Counted from the first letter of the stretch, positions 34,320 to 45,022 are shown. The stretch is 64,000 nucleotides of DNA from Cyclobacteriaceae bacterium (GCA_016787725.1 JAEUTZ010000006.1:1-64000); one strand, 5' to 3'. Notes: generated by a model from the sequence alone, not told the origin. A program made the numbers and translations.

Positions 34320-34756
34320 AACCGGTCGACCAAATCCAGAACGAAATTATAAGTGAATTCGCTGTGTTGGACGGGGACATGGAGATGACCGTTTTCTACA
34401 TCATGGAATTAGGACAGAAATTACCCGTGATGAACGAAGTCGACAAAACGGACGACAATATTGTAAAGGGCTGTCAGTCGAAAGTTTGGTTGACGGCCCG
34501 GTTAGAAAACGGCAATGTCTATTTTGAAGCCGATAGCAATACTGCGATTACCAAAGGTTTGGTAAGTCTTTTGATTCGGATCTTCAACCACCAAACTCCG
34601 GAAGCAATTCTGAACGCAGACCTTTATTTCATGAATAAAATCGGTATGGAACGATTCATCGGTACACAGCGTTCCAATGGTTTTGCTGCCATGATCAAAC
34701 AAATGAAACTATACGCACTAGCATTTAAAACAAAAAAAGAATTGGCCGGTGAGTGA
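34316..34756 (+). CDS. sufE: SufE, sulfur acceptor protein
   Basis: 146 residues. SufE takes the persulfide from SufS and passes it to SufB. The acceptor cysteine is in 'NIVKGCQSKVWL' (about residue 53), the usual context. It overlaps sufS by four bases and the following DUF59 gene by eight. Confidence 0.95.
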   Translation: MKPVDQIQNEIISEFAVLDGDMEMTVFYIMELGQKLPVMNEVDKTDDNIVKGCQSKVWLTARLENGNVYFEADSNTAITKGLVSLLIRIFNHQTPEAILNADLYFMNKIGMERFIGTQRSNGFAAMIKQMKLYALAFKTKKELAGE

Positions 34757-35102
34757 TCAATCCCAACATAATGATGTAACACCAACCGAAATTTCGCAGG
34801 GCGACTTGCGCGATCAGGTAATTGCTGCCTTGAAGACCGTGTATGATCCGGAGATTCCGGTGGATGTGTATGAATTGGGTTTGATTTACGAAATCAGTGT
34901 CTTCCCCGTGAACAACGTGTACATCCTGATGACATTAACATCACCTTCTTGTCCTTCCGCAGAAGTAATCCCCGTGGAGGTGGAGCAAAAAGTAAAAGAA
35001 ATTCCTGGGGTAAGTAGTGTAAAGGTAGAGCTTACCTTTGATCCACCCTACTCGCAGGATATGATGAGCGAGGCGGCCAAATTGGAACTAGGCTTTATGT
35101 AG
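34749..35102 (+). CDS. DUF59/MIP18-family SUF-associated protein (SufT-like)
   Basis: 117 residues starting with GTG at 34749, inside the end of sufE. The MIP18 core is clear: 'TVYDPEIPVDVYELGLIY' (about 31-48), a reactive Cys in 'LTSPSCPSAEVIP' and 'VKVELTFDPPYSQDMMSE' near the end. Members help mature or deliver Fe-S clusters, and this one ends the suf operon. PaaD-type proteins are relatives, but the context favours Fe-S assembly. Confidence 0.9.
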   Translation: MSDQSQHNDVTPTEISQGDLRDQVIAALKTVYDPEIPVDVYELGLIYEISVFPVNNVYILMTLTSPSCPSAEVIPVEVEQKVKEIPGVSSVKVELTFDPPYSQDMMSEAAKLELGFM

Positions 35103-35147
35103 CATGAACCAGGAAGGAAATAGAAGTGTTATTACAATACAAACCCA

Positions 35148-35155
35148 TAACTTTG
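35148..35155 (+). promoter_or_regulatory. Bacteroidota -7 box before the bacilliredoxin gene
   Basis: TAACTTTG matches TAnnTTTG exactly, 22 bases ahead of the ATG at 35177. The -33 element is weak. It suggests this gene has its own promoter after suf. Confidence 0.4.
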
Positions 35156-35176
35156 AATCTTAAATTTTAATGCCAT

Positions 35177-35593
35177 ATGTATCCCGAACCCTTAGTTGCT
35201 CCCATGCGTCAGGACCTGACTGTAGCCGGCTTTAAAGAACTGAAAACCGCTGCCGAAGTTGATCAGGAATTGAAAGAACATAAAGGAACCACGTTGCTGG
35301 TCATCAACTCCGTTTGTGGCTGCGCTGCCGGTGCTGCCCGCCCAGGAATTAAATGGGCCTTACAGCATTCCTCAAAAAAGCCGAATCAACTTGCTACCGT
35401 ATTCGCGGGTGTGGATAAGGAAGCGGTTGCCAAAGCGAGAGAATACACACTCCCTTATCCGCCTTCGTCACCCTCCATTGCCTTATTTAAAGATGGCGAA
35501 TTGGTACACTTTGTAGAACGGCATCACATTGAAGGTCGCAATGCACAAATGATTGGCGAGCACCTGGTAGAAGTTTTTGATGAGTTCTGTTAA
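35177..35593 (+). CDS. BrxA/BrxB-family bacilliredoxin
   Basis: 138 residues, the standard length. It has a thioredoxin-like fold with the unusual CGC motif (Cys47-Gly-Cys49 in NSVCGCAAG) of the YphP/YqiW family, which removes bacillithiol from proteins after oxidative stress. It stands just after the suf operon and fits a redox-protection role there. It is followed by a strong terminator. Confidence 0.9.
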   Translation: MYPEPLVAPMRQDLTVAGFKELKTAAEVDQELKEHKGTTLLVINSVCGCAAGAARPGIKWALQHSSKKPNQLATVFAGVDKEAVAKAREYTLPYPPSSPSIALFKDGELVHFVERHHIEGRNAQMIGEHLVEVFDEFC

Positions 35594-35614
35594 TCGCTGG
35601 AAGTCAATATTATT

Positions 35615-35640
35615 AAGGGCCTTCGGGCCCTTTTATTTTT
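35615..35640 (+). terminator. Rho-independent terminator after the bacilliredoxin gene
   Basis: AAGGGCC and GGCCCTT form a stem with a stable TTCG tetraloop, followed by TTATTTTT. Confidence 0.9.
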
Positions 35641-35731
35641 AACAACTATTCTCACAAATTAACGGTCTACCACTGTTCCCGCTTTCACGACCGAACTCAT
35701 AATCCACAGGTATAAATTGATTTTTTATAAA

Positions 35732-35739
35732 TAAGTTTG
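35732..35739 (+). promoter_or_regulatory. Bacteroidota -7 box before the DUF1080 gene
   Basis: TAAGTTTG fits TAnnTTTG exactly and lies 27 bases before the ATG at 35767. A well-placed -33 TTTG is not evident. Confidence 0.4.
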
Positions 35740-35766
35740 ACCATTCCATTCTAAACAAATGCTCCT

Positions 35767-36549
35767 ATGAAATCAAAAATTATCAGTCTTTACGTGATCG
35801 CACTTGGGGCGGCCACACCCCTTTTGGCTCAATACAGCGACAAACCCCCGGACGTATCGCCCATGCCGATGAAGCCGGAAATGACTGAAATCTGGGAACC
35901 TCAAGTCAAGATTATTACCCCGGGTAAATCTCTAGGTGAGGCCCCCTCAGATGCCATCATCCTTTTCGATGGTAAAACTCTGGATCAATGGGTTAGCCAG
36001 AAAGATCCTTCCAAACCCGCACCCTGGAAAATCGTGAATAACGATCACATGGAAGTGGTTCCCGGATCCGGTGGCATCCAGACGAAAATGCAATTTGGCG
36101 ACTGTCAATTGCATATTGAATTTAGTGCACCGGATGTTGTCGAAAGTGTTGGCCAGGGCCGGGGTAACAGTGGTGTTTTCTTCCAAAACCGGTATGAGCT
36201 GCAGATCCTGGATTCCTATAACAATCGGACATACCGAAACGGACAGGCCGGAAGCATCTATAAAGACCATGCCCCCCTCGTAAACGCCATGCGTGGCCCG
36301 CTGGAATGGAATACCTATGACGTGATTTACACGGCTCCCCGGTTTCGCGCGGATGGCAGCCTGGATGCTCCTGCTCGAATCACCGTACTCCACAATGGAG
36401 TTTTGATTCAAAACAACGTTACCATAAATGGACTAACCTTATATGTGGGATTGCATACCTATCCTGCTGCACACGGTGAAGATGTAATTTCCTTGCAGGA
36501 CCATGGCAATAAGACACAATTCAGAAATATCTGGCTGCGGAAATTGTAA
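35767..36549 (+). CDS. Exported DUF1080 (3-keto-disaccharide hydrolase) protein
   Basis: 260 residues with a signal peptide (about 1-21, ending LLAQ). The DUF1080 jelly-roll fold begins at about residue 60 ('IILFDGKTLDQWV') and includes 'GNSGVFFQNRYELQILDSY' (about 136-154), the typical GNSGVF motif. Family members bind or hydrolyse glycosides, including 3-keto-glycosides. It is monocistronic, between two terminators. The exact substrate cannot be read from sequence. Confidence 0.9.
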   Translation: MKSKIISLYVIALGAATPLLAQYSDKPPDVSPMPMKPEMTEIWEPQVKIITPGKSLGEAPSDAIILFDGKTLDQWVSQKDPSKPAPWKIVNNDHMEVVPGSGGIQTKMQFGDCQLHIEFSAPDVVESVGQGRGNSGVFFQNRYELQILDSYNNRTYRNGQAGSIYKDHAPLVNAMRGPLEWNTYDVIYTAPRFRADGSLDAPARITVLHNGVLIQNNVTINGLTLYVGLHTYPAAHGEDVISLQDHGNKTQFRNIWLRKL

Positions 36550-36564
36550 AGTGTGAACCCAAAA

Positions 36565-36608
36565 TAACGGGTTCCTTATTTGTTTACACGAACAAAGGAG
36601 CCCGTTTT
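36565..36608. terminator. Bidirectional terminator between convergent genes
   Basis: AACGGGTTCCTT..TTTGT and ACAAA.GGAGCCCGTT form a long stem with T-rich sides, placed between the DUF1080 gene and the minus-strand gene ending at 36610. Confidence 0.85.
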
Positions 36609-36609
36609 A

Positions 36610-37326
36610 TTATGCCGCTTTGGAAAGTTGCTTCACCAGCAATCGCTTCGCAACAGGCATCAGGGTTTGATCAAAGGGAAACTTTAATCGCGACATCACC
36701 AGGTACACGGAGGGGTTGGGCAGTTCAGTATACTGACGAATCAGGTTTAACTTCATGTGTTCGTAAGTATTGCTAAGGCTTCGCTCAGCGGTGTGCAGGT
36801 ATTGTGTGTGAATGCCCCGCATCAATTCGGTACTCTGCTCAAAAATCGTAACCTGATACCGGTATACATTCGTCTCTTTTTCCGGAGGCTGGGCAATGAA
36901 TAAATATCCTTCGTTAGCATACAACGAGGTGAGACCTACCGGGGCAATTTCACATTTTGATTCCACGTATTCATAAATAAATGAGCCCTCATCCAGCGAT
37001 GATTTAAACTGCGGCAAGGCATATTCCATGATGGATTCAATCTCCTGCATGATCATATCATCTTCGATAATACGCTTGTAATTCACTTCCAGATTTTTTA
37101 TCCCTTCCGCAGATATTTCCTTGGGAAAGGATTCGCGGATGAGTGTGTGATTCTCTTTGATCAATAGCAGATTCCGATAGTGAAACACCAGGTCGGACAT
37201 AAAGGGGTAAAGTTCGACCCGGTTAAACGATTCCTTTACTTTTTTGAAATAGGCCAGCAGCTGGTACTTCTTGTATTCAAAGTCAATTAAGCCATCCGTC
37301 AGCCAGTTATCCTTCAGTCGATTCAT
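36610..37326 (-). CDS. Conserved hypothetical protein
   Basis: 238 residues with no signal peptide, membrane segment or recognised domain. The N-terminus 'LTDGLIDFEYKKYQLLAYFK' (about 9-28) and the first half are helical, the middle carries beta-like strands ('YRYQVTIFEQ'), and the end is basic. It is probably cytoplasmic. It is divergent from groES with a 224-base gap, which may hold promoters for both directions. I recall similar proteins only as hypotheticals in Cytophagales. Confidence 0.65.
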   Translation of the reverse strand: MNRLKDNWLTDGLIDFEYKKYQLLAYFKKVKESFNRVELYPFMSDLVFHYRNLLLIKENHTLIRESFPKEISAEGIKNLEVNYKRIIEDDMIMQEIESIMEYALPQFKSSLDEGSFIYEYVESKCEIAPVGLTSLYANEGYLFIAQPPEKETNVYRYQVTIFEQSTELMRGIHTQYLHTAERSLSNTYEHMKLNLIRQYTELPNPSVYLVMSRLKFPFDQTLMPVAKRLLVKQLSKAA

Positions 37327-37550
37327 AGCTACAATGATTTTACACCCTAATTATACGAAAAATTGATGTTTTGTGACAAACTGCCACTTTGTTTGGAAAG
37401 GGACTGTCAGGTCTGTCATATTTAACAATCTTTGCGGGCCTAAAGGCAGAAAATGTGTCAAAAAAGGGCGAAAAATGGCCTTTGGCATAGTAATCGTGCA
37501 TAAGGGCTCTGACAGTTTTAATTGTTTAACCAAATCTTTTTAAAACCCAT

Positions 37551-39493
<1,943 letters not shown>

Positions 39494-39512
39494 TTCTTTC
39501 CGATCCAATAAT

Positions 39513-39543
39513 AAAAGGCTACGCGTTTCGCGTGGCCTTTTTT
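39513..39543 (+). terminator. Terminator after groEL
   Basis: AAAAGGC(T)ACGCG and CGCGTGGCCTTTT pair around a TTT loop, followed by a T run. It resembles the hairpin at 28093-28121. Confidence 0.85.
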
Positions 39544-39571
39544 ATTACCTTTAAGACCACAAACACATCCT

Positions 39572-39943
39572 ATGGTAATCCATAAAACCTTCAGCGATTT
39601 TGTATTGTATCTGTATGTGCACATTGCCAATGCCGATGGGGCCTTGCATGACGATGAGCAACGGGTGGTTCTTGAAAAGATGGATAAGCATTTTCCGTTG
39701 GAAGGTGACCACAAAAGGCGCTTTGATGAAACGGTGATGGCCTACAAAAAAATGGTGAATGTTGACCACCATCAGATTATCAAGGATTCATTCAATCACT
39801 TCGATCATATCAAGTTCTCTCAACGCTACAAAATCTATGCAGACATGTACGATATTATCCATGCCGATGGAAAAGTTAGCGAAGCGGAGACTAAAGCCGT
39901 CAATGAGTTAAAAGAGATCATTGATATCCTTACCACCAAGTAA
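39572..39943 (+). CDS. TerB-like tellurite-resistance-fold protein
   Basis: 123 residues, all helical. Two acidic motifs, 'ANADGALHDDE' (about 19-29) and 'HADGKVSEAE' (about 97-106), match the metal-binding D-G repeats of the TerB fold. Members are cytoplasmic and often linked to stress or membrane-associated signalling; tellurite resistance need not be the role here, since no other ter gene is nearby. It lies just after the groEL terminator and is followed by a transporter gene. Confidence 0.75.
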   Translation: MVIHKTFSDFVLYLYVHIANADGALHDDEQRVVLEKMDKHFPLEGDHKRRFDETVMAYKKMVNVDHHQIIKDSFNHFDHIKFSQRYKIYADMYDIIHADGKVSEAETKAVNELKEIIDILTTK

Positions 39944-39967
39944 TGATTCAATCCCCGGCTTTGGAAG

Positions 39968-40849
39968 TTGAATAAGCACCCCTCCCGTCTTTCTTTCATT
40001 TTATCAGGCTTTGCTTTTGCCATCCTCTGGTCTTCTGCCTCGGTAGCTGGCAAATTTGGACTCATGTCGGCCGAACCGCTGACGTTGTTTACGGTCCGGT
40101 TCCTGTTAGCTGGGGTAATCTTGTTAGGCGTGGCCCGCATTGGTCCAAGACGGTTTTGGCCCCAGGGCCGTGAATGGAGGCATTTGACCATATTTGGTCT
40201 ATTAAACACCGCCCTTTATCTGGGCATTTTTATCATCGCTTTGCAAGAGGTAGCGGCTGGTATTACTGCCCTGGCCTTAGCATTAAATCCACTGTTGATT
40301 GGCTTGTTTTCCTCCATTTGGTTAAAGCGGCAGGTCAAACTTCGGGAATGGGCTAGTATTGGGGTAGGCATGGTGGGTGTAGGGTTGGCAACGTATCCGT
40401 TGTTACAAAGTGGGTTTGCCACCGTTTATGGTATCGTGCTGCTGCTGCTGAGCATGGTGATGTATTCGCTTGGGGCTGTGTATTATTCCTCCATTACCTG
40501 GAGTCTATCACGTACCGTCATTAACGGATGGCAAGTATTAATCGCAGGCCTGGTTATTCTACCATTCACTTTGATAACGGAGGGCGGTGGCACCACCTAT
40601 GATGTACAGTTCTGGCTTTCCATCGTCTGGTTGGTAATTCCAGTCTCCATTGGTGCCGTACAACTGTGGCTCTTTCTCTTGAAGGAAGATCCTGTTCATG
40701 CTTCCTTATGGCTGTTTCTTTGCCCCTTGTTTGGGATCATGTACTCCGTGATCCTGTTAAAGGAGCCGTTCACATTTTACACCCTGATCGGAACCCTCCT
40801 TGTTTTAGGCAGTCTCTACGAAGGTCAACGAAATCGAATTCGAAGCTAA
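39968..40849 (+). CDS. EamA/DMT-family transporter
   Basis: 293 residues with ten predicted membrane helices in two five-helix EamA repeats (the N-terminal one begins 'AILWSSASVAGKFGL'). Members export amino acids, sugars or other metabolites; the substrate is unknown. The start is taken as TTG at 39968, since the first ATG in frame falls inside the first repeat and would delete a membrane helix. It follows the TerB-like gene by 24 bases. Confidence 0.88.
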   Translation: MNKHPSRLSFILSGFAFAILWSSASVAGKFGLMSAEPLTLFTVRFLLAGVILLGVARIGPRRFWPQGREWRHLTIFGLLNTALYLGIFIIALQEVAAGITALALALNPLLIGLFSSIWLKRQVKLREWASIGVGMVGVGLATYPLLQSGFATVYGIVLLLLSMVMYSLGAVYYSSITWSLSRTVINGWQVLIAGLVILPFTLITEGGGTTYDVQFWLSIVWLVIPVSIGAVQLWLFLLKEDPVHASLWLFLCPLFGIMYSVILLKEPFTFYTLIGTLLVLGSLYEGQRNRIRS

Positions 40850-40866
40850 CCTTCCATGCCTGTTCA

Positions 40867-40893
40867 GGTTATAAGTTGTCATTATTTATAACC
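40867..40893. repeat. Small inverted repeat downstream of the EamA gene
   Basis: GGTTATAA (40867-40874) and TTATAACC (40886-40893) are exactly complementary. There is no T run, so terminator function is doubtful. Confidence 0.35.
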
Positions 40894-41013
40894 TATTGAA
40901 ATAGTTTAGTTAGTCCACTGTAAGTTGTTCAGTATGAAATACCAATAAATTATTAATACTTGGTGGTGGGTTTCATCAAGTTCATTCATTAGGTTAAAAT
41001 CTCAGCCTGTTTC

Positions 41014-41035
41014 TTGACATTTTGATAAATGTCAA
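41014..41035. promoter_or_regulatory. Perfect palindrome upstream of the SET-domain gene
   Basis: TTGACATTT and AAATGTCAA flank a TGAT centre, 64 bases before the ATG at 41099. The size and position fit an operator for a dimeric regulator. The regulator is unknown. Confidence 0.45.
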
Positions 41036-41098
41036 TACCTTTAATCATACAATTTTTTAATCTTCAGATGAGTTAACCACTACACCCCTTAAACCTGC

Positions 41099-41584
41099 AT
41101 GAGTATTATTACTGTTATTGATGTCGACCAAACAGAAGTGGCCGAGATCCGATTTGATGCTATTTCCGGTAGCCGTTCTTTGTTTTCCAAGAAAGCTTTT
41201 CAAAAAAATGAAGTGATTATCGAATTCATGGCCAAGGATGTACACAGCCAGCCTAATTACCTCACTGTGCAAATCGATGAAAACGTTCATATTGAGTTGT
41301 TACCAGAATGCCTAGAGTGTTGCAATCACAGTTGCGACCCGAACTGTTTCTTTGACACCACCCGCATGCATTTCGTTACTTTACGGGCAATTGCACCTGG
41401 GGAAGAATTTACATTCTTCTACCCTTCTGCTGAATGGGACATGGATCAACCCTTTGAATGTCACTGTGGCAGCAGCCAATGCCTGGGTGTTATTAAAGGG
41501 GCACGCTACCTCAGCCCCGAATCACATCGTCATTACCGCTTCACCGACTTCATACAACAAAAACTGGGGATCCAACTCAAATAA
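41099..41584 (+). CDS. SET-domain protein (lysine methyltransferase-like)
   Basis: 161 residues. The N-terminal 'SGSRSLFSKKAFQKNEVIIEF' strand pattern (about 25-45), 'CCNHSCDPNCFF' (about 75-86, the NHS-C motif for S-adenosylmethionine and active site) and 'GEEFTFFYP' (about 101-109) define a SET fold. A post-SET-like cluster 'CHCGSSQC' (about 121-128) could bind zinc with an upstream Cys. Such proteins methylate lysines; the target is unknown. SET domains are mostly eukaryotic but occur in scattered bacteria. It is followed 51 bases later by a TPR lipoprotein. Confidence 0.85.
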   Translation: MSIITVIDVDQTEVAEIRFDAISGSRSLFSKKAFQKNEVIIEFMAKDVHSQPNYLTVQIDENVHIELLPECLECCNHSCDPNCFFDTTRMHFVTLRAIAPGEEFTFFYPSAEWDMDQPFECHCGSSQCLGVIKGARYLSPESHRHYRFTDFIQQKLGIQLK

Positions 41585-41635
41585 TCGGATCTTTGCTTCC
41601 AAAATATGACAGTCACGCTGACTGGGGGATAGACT

Positions 41636-42652
41636 ATGAAGAAGTGGTTGATGTTTCTATTACTGGTTGCCTGTGCCGATTCAAAAGAGATCCGGCTTCA
41701 AAAGTTCCTTTTAAAGGGAAACCTGGCTTTGAAAGATCACAATTATGAGCAGGCCAGTTATTATTATGGGGAGGCCATTAAGGTAGACGATTGTTTTGCC
41801 GATGCCTGGAACAATTTGGGTACTGTGTATTTCGAACAAGATCGGTATGATCTCGCTTTGGAAAATTACGACAAAGCCCTCGCCTGCCGCCCTGATTTTC
41901 TGCATGCCTTAATTAACCACGCGAACACCGCCTATGAATTAAATGAATACTATAAAACACTGGCTGATCTCGATCGCGTCATCAAACTCAAGCCCGATAC
42001 CGCCCTCGCCTATTTTACCCAAGGATTGGCATACACAAAATTGCGCGATTTTAACAACGCACTGTTTGCTTTCGAAAAAGCAAAAAAACTTGATCCGGGT
42101 AATGTCGACTACCTTGTAAATCATGCCACCGTGCAGTATTATCTGAAAAACTATGCGAAAGCGCGGGACGAATTAAAGCTGGCATCTCAAATTAATCCCA
42201 AAGAGCCTAATATCTATAATACTTTATCCCTTATTGAGATTGAAGAAAGTAACTATCTGGAAGCGTTGAGGTTGCTTGAACAAGCACTCACGTTAGCACC
42301 GGACCAACCGTATTATCTTAATAACCGGGGTTTCATATACCTAAGCATGAATGAACTGGCTAATGCTGAGCGGGACATCAATCAAAGTATTAGTCTCGAT
42401 CCATACAATGCGTGGGCCTATCGCAACAAGGGTATTTTACAAATGATGCGAAAGGAATATGCTTCCGCAGAACGGTTGCTGAATCAGTCGTTGGAATTGG
42501 ACCCCTTTGTTGACAAAATTTACTTCTACTTGGGAATGGCTTATCTCAATGCCGGAAAACAAGGGCTGGCCTGTGTAGCGTTCAAAAAGTCAGAGGAACG
42601 AGGGGATCGCATGGTGACCAGTGAAATGATCCGCTCTTGCAATAAGAAGTAA
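41636..42652 (+). CDS. TPR-repeat lipoprotein
   Basis: 338 residues with a lipobox LLVAC (Cys13). From about residue 28 to the end at least eight tetratricopeptide repeats follow each other, with the W-N-N-L-G and A-Y-x-N-x-G patterns clearly visible ('DAWNNLGTVYFEQ', 'WAYRNKGILQMMR'). It probably serves as an envelope protein-interaction scaffold. It is on the same strand as the SET gene and may share a transcript. It ends where the convergent GH140-like gene ends. Confidence 0.85.
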   Translation: MKKWLMFLLLVACADSKEIRLQKFLLKGNLALKDHNYEQASYYYGEAIKVDDCFADAWNNLGTVYFEQDRYDLALENYDKALACRPDFLHALINHANTAYELNEYYKTLADLDRVIKLKPDTALAYFTQGLAYTKLRDFNNALFAFEKAKKLDPGNVDYLVNHATVQYYLKNYAKARDELKLASQINPKEPNIYNTLSLIEIEESNYLEALRLLEQALTLAPDQPYYLNNRGFIYLSMNELANAERDINQSISLDPYNAWAYRNKGILQMMRKEYASAERLLNQSLELDPFVDKIYFYLGMAYLNAGKQGLACVAFKKSEERGDRMVTSEMIRSCNKK

Positions 42653-44095
42653 TCATGGTAATTGATAGCCCTGTGCGGCATCATCAATTATTAATACCCA
42701 ATCTTTGCCCATTGTAGGAGGGGTGAACGAGATTACACCAGAGGCTGTGATTGACTTTGCTTTAATTGATTTACCGGTTTCAGGGCTAAACCAGGTAATT
42801 GATTTGCGGTTACCGGTAATTGCCTTTAGATCTACTGACACGGGATGATTCAGTGGCAAATAAATGAATGCGTACGTCCCTTTCTCATCACGGGTGGCAA
42901 CGACAAGGTCTTTGTAGTCCGTGCCTTTATTTCCCGCTACCAGCGTCTGGTCGCCAATTCTTGAAAAATACGGCCGTGAAAGCATAAGTTGTTTCAAGAA
43001 TTTCATCTGGCCGGCAGCTTCCGCTTTGGCTGCTTGCTGCCAACCAATCAATGTATCACCAATATTAATCGGAGGATTCAATTCAGCGTTTAGGAATTGC
43101 CAGATCTGATGATGGCCATAGGTTACCCCACATGCACCGGCAAATACCGTTCTATAAACACGGGCCCGCACATCATATGCATTAAAATAACCGCGCGCCT
43201 TTGTCCATTTACCATCCCAGGGGTTAACTGGATGGTCTTCATAACAGGGCTCCATGTCCAACGTGGGCTTCATAGGTTTTAACTCTAAATCTCGGATAAC
43301 CCAATTCCAGGCATCCGCCTCGCGTGAACCATGGCCGGATTGAAAGGAATTCATGTCAAGCCAGGGTTCCTCGTGAATAAATGAGGACGTAGAATAGGAA
43401 CCTCCTGCCGGATGATAGGTTATAAAGGCATCGGGTAATACACTTTCGATGCCCTGAGCCATTGCCCGCCAGATCGGCCGATCATCTACTTCCACTTCAT
43501 TTCCCTCCACCTTAATTTTATAAACGGCTGGTCGGTCACCACCCACGATCCAGATAATGTTCCAATTCTTTGCATATCTCCTGGCTAAGGTAGCACCAAA
43601 GGCGGCCGCATTGGCTGCATTAAAAACTCTGGGGCCATCACCCCACAGTTGGGCCACCTTATCACCCCAGGTAGGCAACAAGCCCACATACATCCCTTTA
43701 TCGGCAATTCGGTTGATGATAAAATCAACATGATCCCAGTAGTCATACTCATCTTCGTTAGCCGGATTAGCACCCGGGGTTATTGCCAATTGGGTTGGAT
43801 CATCGTTCATCAAGGGCAAGTCTCCATACCGATTAGGCTGGTGCAGTCCATTCATCTCGGCCAGCGCTACCGCCTGAATCACATTGAAGCCTTGTTGCTT
43901 TCGGATTTCAAGGAAAAACTCTGCCTCCTCACGGGTGAGTCGATGAAATAATTCCCAATCCGTATCGCCCAGCCAGAAAAAGGGCTTGCCATCGGTGGTC
44001 ATCACGTAGCGATTGTTTGTGCTTACCCGAATCTGACCGGAAGCAAACGTAGAAACTAAAAAACATATCAACAGGCTACTATGAACTACTTTCAT
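42653..44095 (-). CDS. Exported DUF4038/GH140-like glycoside hydrolase
   Basis: 480 residues from the ATG at 44095, which opens a signal peptide (about 1-20). The mature start 'VSTNNRYVMTTDGKPFFWLGDT' (about 23-44) and 'DYWDHVDFIINRIADKGMYVGLLPTWGD' (about 112-139, read in parts) match the DUF4038 TIM barrel, with a small C-terminal DUF5060/putative collagen-binding-type domain. GH140 members cleave apiose from pectin rhamnogalacturonan II, and others act on different plant sugars. It stands alone, without a PUL. Confidence 0.85.
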   Translation of the reverse strand: MKVVHSSLLICFLVSTFASGQIRVSTNNRYVMTTDGKPFFWLGDTDWELFHRLTREEAEFFLEIRKQQGFNVIQAVALAEMNGLHQPNRYGDLPLMNDDPTQLAITPGANPANEDEYDYWDHVDFIINRIADKGMYVGLLPTWGDKVAQLWGDGPRVFNAANAAAFGATLARRYAKNWNIIWIVGGDRPAVYKIKVEGNEVEVDDRPIWRAMAQGIESVLPDAFITYHPAGGSYSTSSFIHEEPWLDMNSFQSGHGSREADAWNWVIRDLELKPMKPTLDMEPCYEDHPVNPWDGKWTKARGYFNAYDVRARVYRTVFAGACGVTYGHHQIWQFLNAELNPPINIGDTLIGWQQAAKAEAAGQMKFLKQLMLSRPYFSRIGDQTLVAGNKGTDYKDLVVATRDEKGTYAFIYLPLNHPVSVDLKAITGNRKSITWFSPETGKSIKAKSITASGVISFTPPTMGKDWVLIIDDAAQGYQLP

Positions 44096-44161
44096 GTTAA
44101 TTTGTTTTATCATCGAATGTACGAAATCCAAATTTTGTACAGCATTGCCTTTCTGTTAACA

Positions 44162-44791
44162 ATGAAGTTAAACTACCAACAACTTTCTGATCGGTTAAAA
44201 GGTCCGTTACCCGGACCCCTGGCCCATGAACCCTTGAGGGCAACACCCATTGGTCTGGTTAAGCCGCGATTTGATCATAGAACACCCCCAAAACCCGGAA
44301 GTGTTATCATTTTACTTTATGAAGAAAATGATCAGTTGCTATTTCCGCTAACTAAGCGACCAGAATATCTGGGAACCCATGGCGGACAGATCAGTTTGCC
44401 GGGCGGAAAAGCCGAGCCTGGAGAAAGTATCATTGATACTGCCTTACGGGAAGCGGAAGAAGAGATAGGAATCCCTAAACAGCACATTGAAGTGGTAGGA
44501 ACACTCTCCGAATTTTTTGTGGTCCCCAGTAATTTTATGGTATCCCCAGTGGTTGCCTTCATTACTGGAAAGCCGGCATTCAATCCGGATCCTAAAGAAG
44601 TCGTAAAAATTCTATGTGGTTCCATAAACGAACTGGTTAAGGAAGATGCCGTACAAACAAAAGAAATCATGGCCGCAAGGATGTTCCCCATGCTAGCGCC
44701 TCACTTCCAGGTGGAAAATGAGGTGGTTTGGGGTGCGACAGCCATGATCTTAAATGAATTCCGGATGGTCATCAAAGAGATTATCGACTAA
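44162..44791 (+). CDS. Nudix hydrolase, probable CoA pyrophosphatase
   Basis: 209 residues from the ATG at 44162; a frame reaching 44081 overlaps the divergent gene. The Nudix box is complete, starting at 'GGKAEPGES' and ending 'REAEEEIG' (about 80-102), preceded by 'THGGQISLPGG', the NuCoA/UPF0035 pattern of CoA diphosphatases. It likely splits CoA and its derivatives. It lies directly upstream of the histidine leader. Confidence 0.88.
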   Translation: MKLNYQQLSDRLKGPLPGPLAHEPLRATPIGLVKPRFDHRTPPKPGSVIILLYEENDQLLFPLTKRPEYLGTHGGQISLPGGKAEPGESIIDTALREAEEEIGIPKQHIEVVGTLSEFFVVPSNFMVSPVVAFITGKPAFNPDPKEVVKILCGSINELVKEDAVQTKEIMAARMFPMLAPHFQVENEVVWGATAMILNEFRMVIKEIID

Positions 44792-44892
44792 AAAGGCGAC
44801 CTATTCGAGGTCTTTAACAATCGTTAGCCATCAATAAATATTCATAAAATTTTGAAACCTACCCAAGATTCTATTCCTTTGATCCCGTAATT

Positions 44893-44964
44893 ATGAGCAA
44901 CACTCAAAACATCCACGGCCACCATCACCATGCTACCCGCATCAGTGGCCGGTCTTTGTTTTGA
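44893..44964 (+). CDS. hisL: his operon leader peptide
   Basis: 23 codons, ATG at 44893 and TGA at 44962-44964. Five of the six residues at positions 8-13 are histidine (His-Gly-His-His-His-His), as in classical his leaders. Ribosome stalling at these codons when charged tRNA-His is scarce would change RNA folding. A hairpin CGGCCAC (44916-44922) / GTGGCCG (44945-44951) covers the His codons. A terminator follows at 44987-45022 and hisG at 45038. Confidence 0.85.
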   Translation: MSNTQNIHGHHHHATRISGRSLF

Positions 44965-44986
44965 TTGATTTATAAGATTTCAAGAA

Positions 44987-45022
44987 AAGGCTTGCCAAAC
45001 AACGGCAGGCCTTTTTTGTTTT
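44987..45022 (+). terminator. his attenuator terminator
   Basis: AAGGCtTGCC and GGCAgGCCTT pair around AAACAAC and are followed by TTTTTTG. It lies between the leader peptide and hisG, the position of a transcription attenuator. Confidence 0.85.

Noticed and set aside
37330-37550. CIRCE element for groESL
   Set aside because: No inverted TTAGCACTC repeat is present; only CTGTCA-type short repeats are seen.
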